From Oceanicaulis sp. (GTDB lineage: Bacteria; Pseudomonadota; Alphaproteobacteria; Caulobacterales; Maricaulaceae): a stretch of 6,396 bases of DNA. Positions 6,297 through 6,396 of the stretch are shown piece after piece. Location of the stretch: NCBI GenBank assembly GCA_007571185.1, contig RKRX01000113.1, positions 1 through 6,396 of the forward strand, written 5' to 3'. A program made the position numbers and the translations under genes. Numbering within the stretch: the stretch's first letter is position 1; each line of letters starts with the position of its first letter. The notes below the pieces were generated by a model. It saw nothing but the letters and a program-made list of their open reading frames with translations. It made no database searches and had not been told where the DNA came from.

Positions 6297-6396
6297 CTAG
6301 CCGACACCCCCTATATCGGTGTCTTCACCCTTACGATTCACACCGACCATGCCAAGCGCTTTCAGCTTCCGGTGCAAAGCCGAACGCTCCATACCA
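6297..6396 (-). CDS. ntrX: C-terminal end of NtrX-type nitrogen response regulator (partial)
   Basis: The last 32 codons plus the TAG (6297-6299) of a minus-strand gene enter from the right edge. The peptide starts GMERSALHRKLKALGM, which is the recognition helix and end of the Fis-type helix-turn-helix of NtrX/NtrC-class regulators (family motif GMERSALHRKLKSLG). A further 16-residue polar tail, VGVNRKGEDTDIGGVG, extends beyond the usual end. The receiver and AAA+ domains are outside the window, so NtrX rather than NtrC is inferred from the motif and from trkA being the next gene. The full protein would be a two-component activator paired with the membrane kinase NtrY. The gap to trkA is 21 bp, consistent with one transcript. 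Confidence 0.88.
   Translation of the reverse strand, partial: GMERSALHRKLKALGMVGVNRKGEDTDIGGVG
6303..6323. repeat. short inverted repeat in the ntrX 3' codons
   Basis: GACACC (6303-6308) and GGTGTC (6318-6323) form a 6-bp stem with a 9-nt loop inside the last codons of ntrX, 28 bp before the trkA start. No U tract follows. It could slow or stabilise the transcript between ntrX and trkA, but a chance occurrence is quite possible. Confidence 0.25.

Overview
The window looks like a piece of an alphaproteobacterial chromosome, moderately GC-rich. Almost all of its coding capacity is on the minus strand. The evidence for the lineage is the gene order ntrX-trkA-trkH-hfq-hflX, the NtrX C-terminal helix-turn-helix tail, and an Hfq of alphaproteobacterial type. 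The Caulobacterales/Maricaulales/Rhodobacterales neighbourhood fits best, but I cannot name a genus.

Layout from right to left, the direction of transcription of the main block: the last 32 codons of an NtrX-type response regulator (6396-6297); trkA (6275-4902) and trkH (start re-assigned to 4892, ends 3501), the two parts of a Trk potassium uptake system; a 117-bp gap that probably carries a promoter; hfq (3383-3126), the RNA chaperone; and hflX (3129-1789), a ribosome-associated GTPase whose start overlaps the hfq stop. The spacing (21 bp, abutting, 4-bp overlap) indicates co-transcription of ntrX-trkA-trkH and of hfq-hflX. trkA and trkH are joined by a 17-bp palindrome that buries the trkH ribosome binding site and contains the trkA stop codon. 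This looks like a translational-coupling device.

The left part holds mrp/apbC (1208-138, minus), an Fe-S carrier P-loop ATPase. At the left edge, on the plus strand, is the C-terminal tail of what looks like an alpha/beta-hydrolase (1-74), convergent with mrp.

The least ordinary part is the roughly 580-bp stretch between mrp and hflX (1209-1788), which would normally be called empty or given a small hypothetical gene. Read on the plus strand in shifting frames it is a decayed mazG (nucleoside triphosphate pyrophosphohydrolase). The 5' half is gone, a Trp codon appears to have become TAG, there is a frameshift before the catalytic ExxD motif, and the 3' end is cut off at hflX. A 130-bp element with 18-bp terminal inverted repeats (17/18 matching) lies in the middle of the reading frame. 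The element encodes nothing and resembles a MITE or an internally deleted insertion sequence. No RNA genes, CRISPR arrays or intact transposases were seen.
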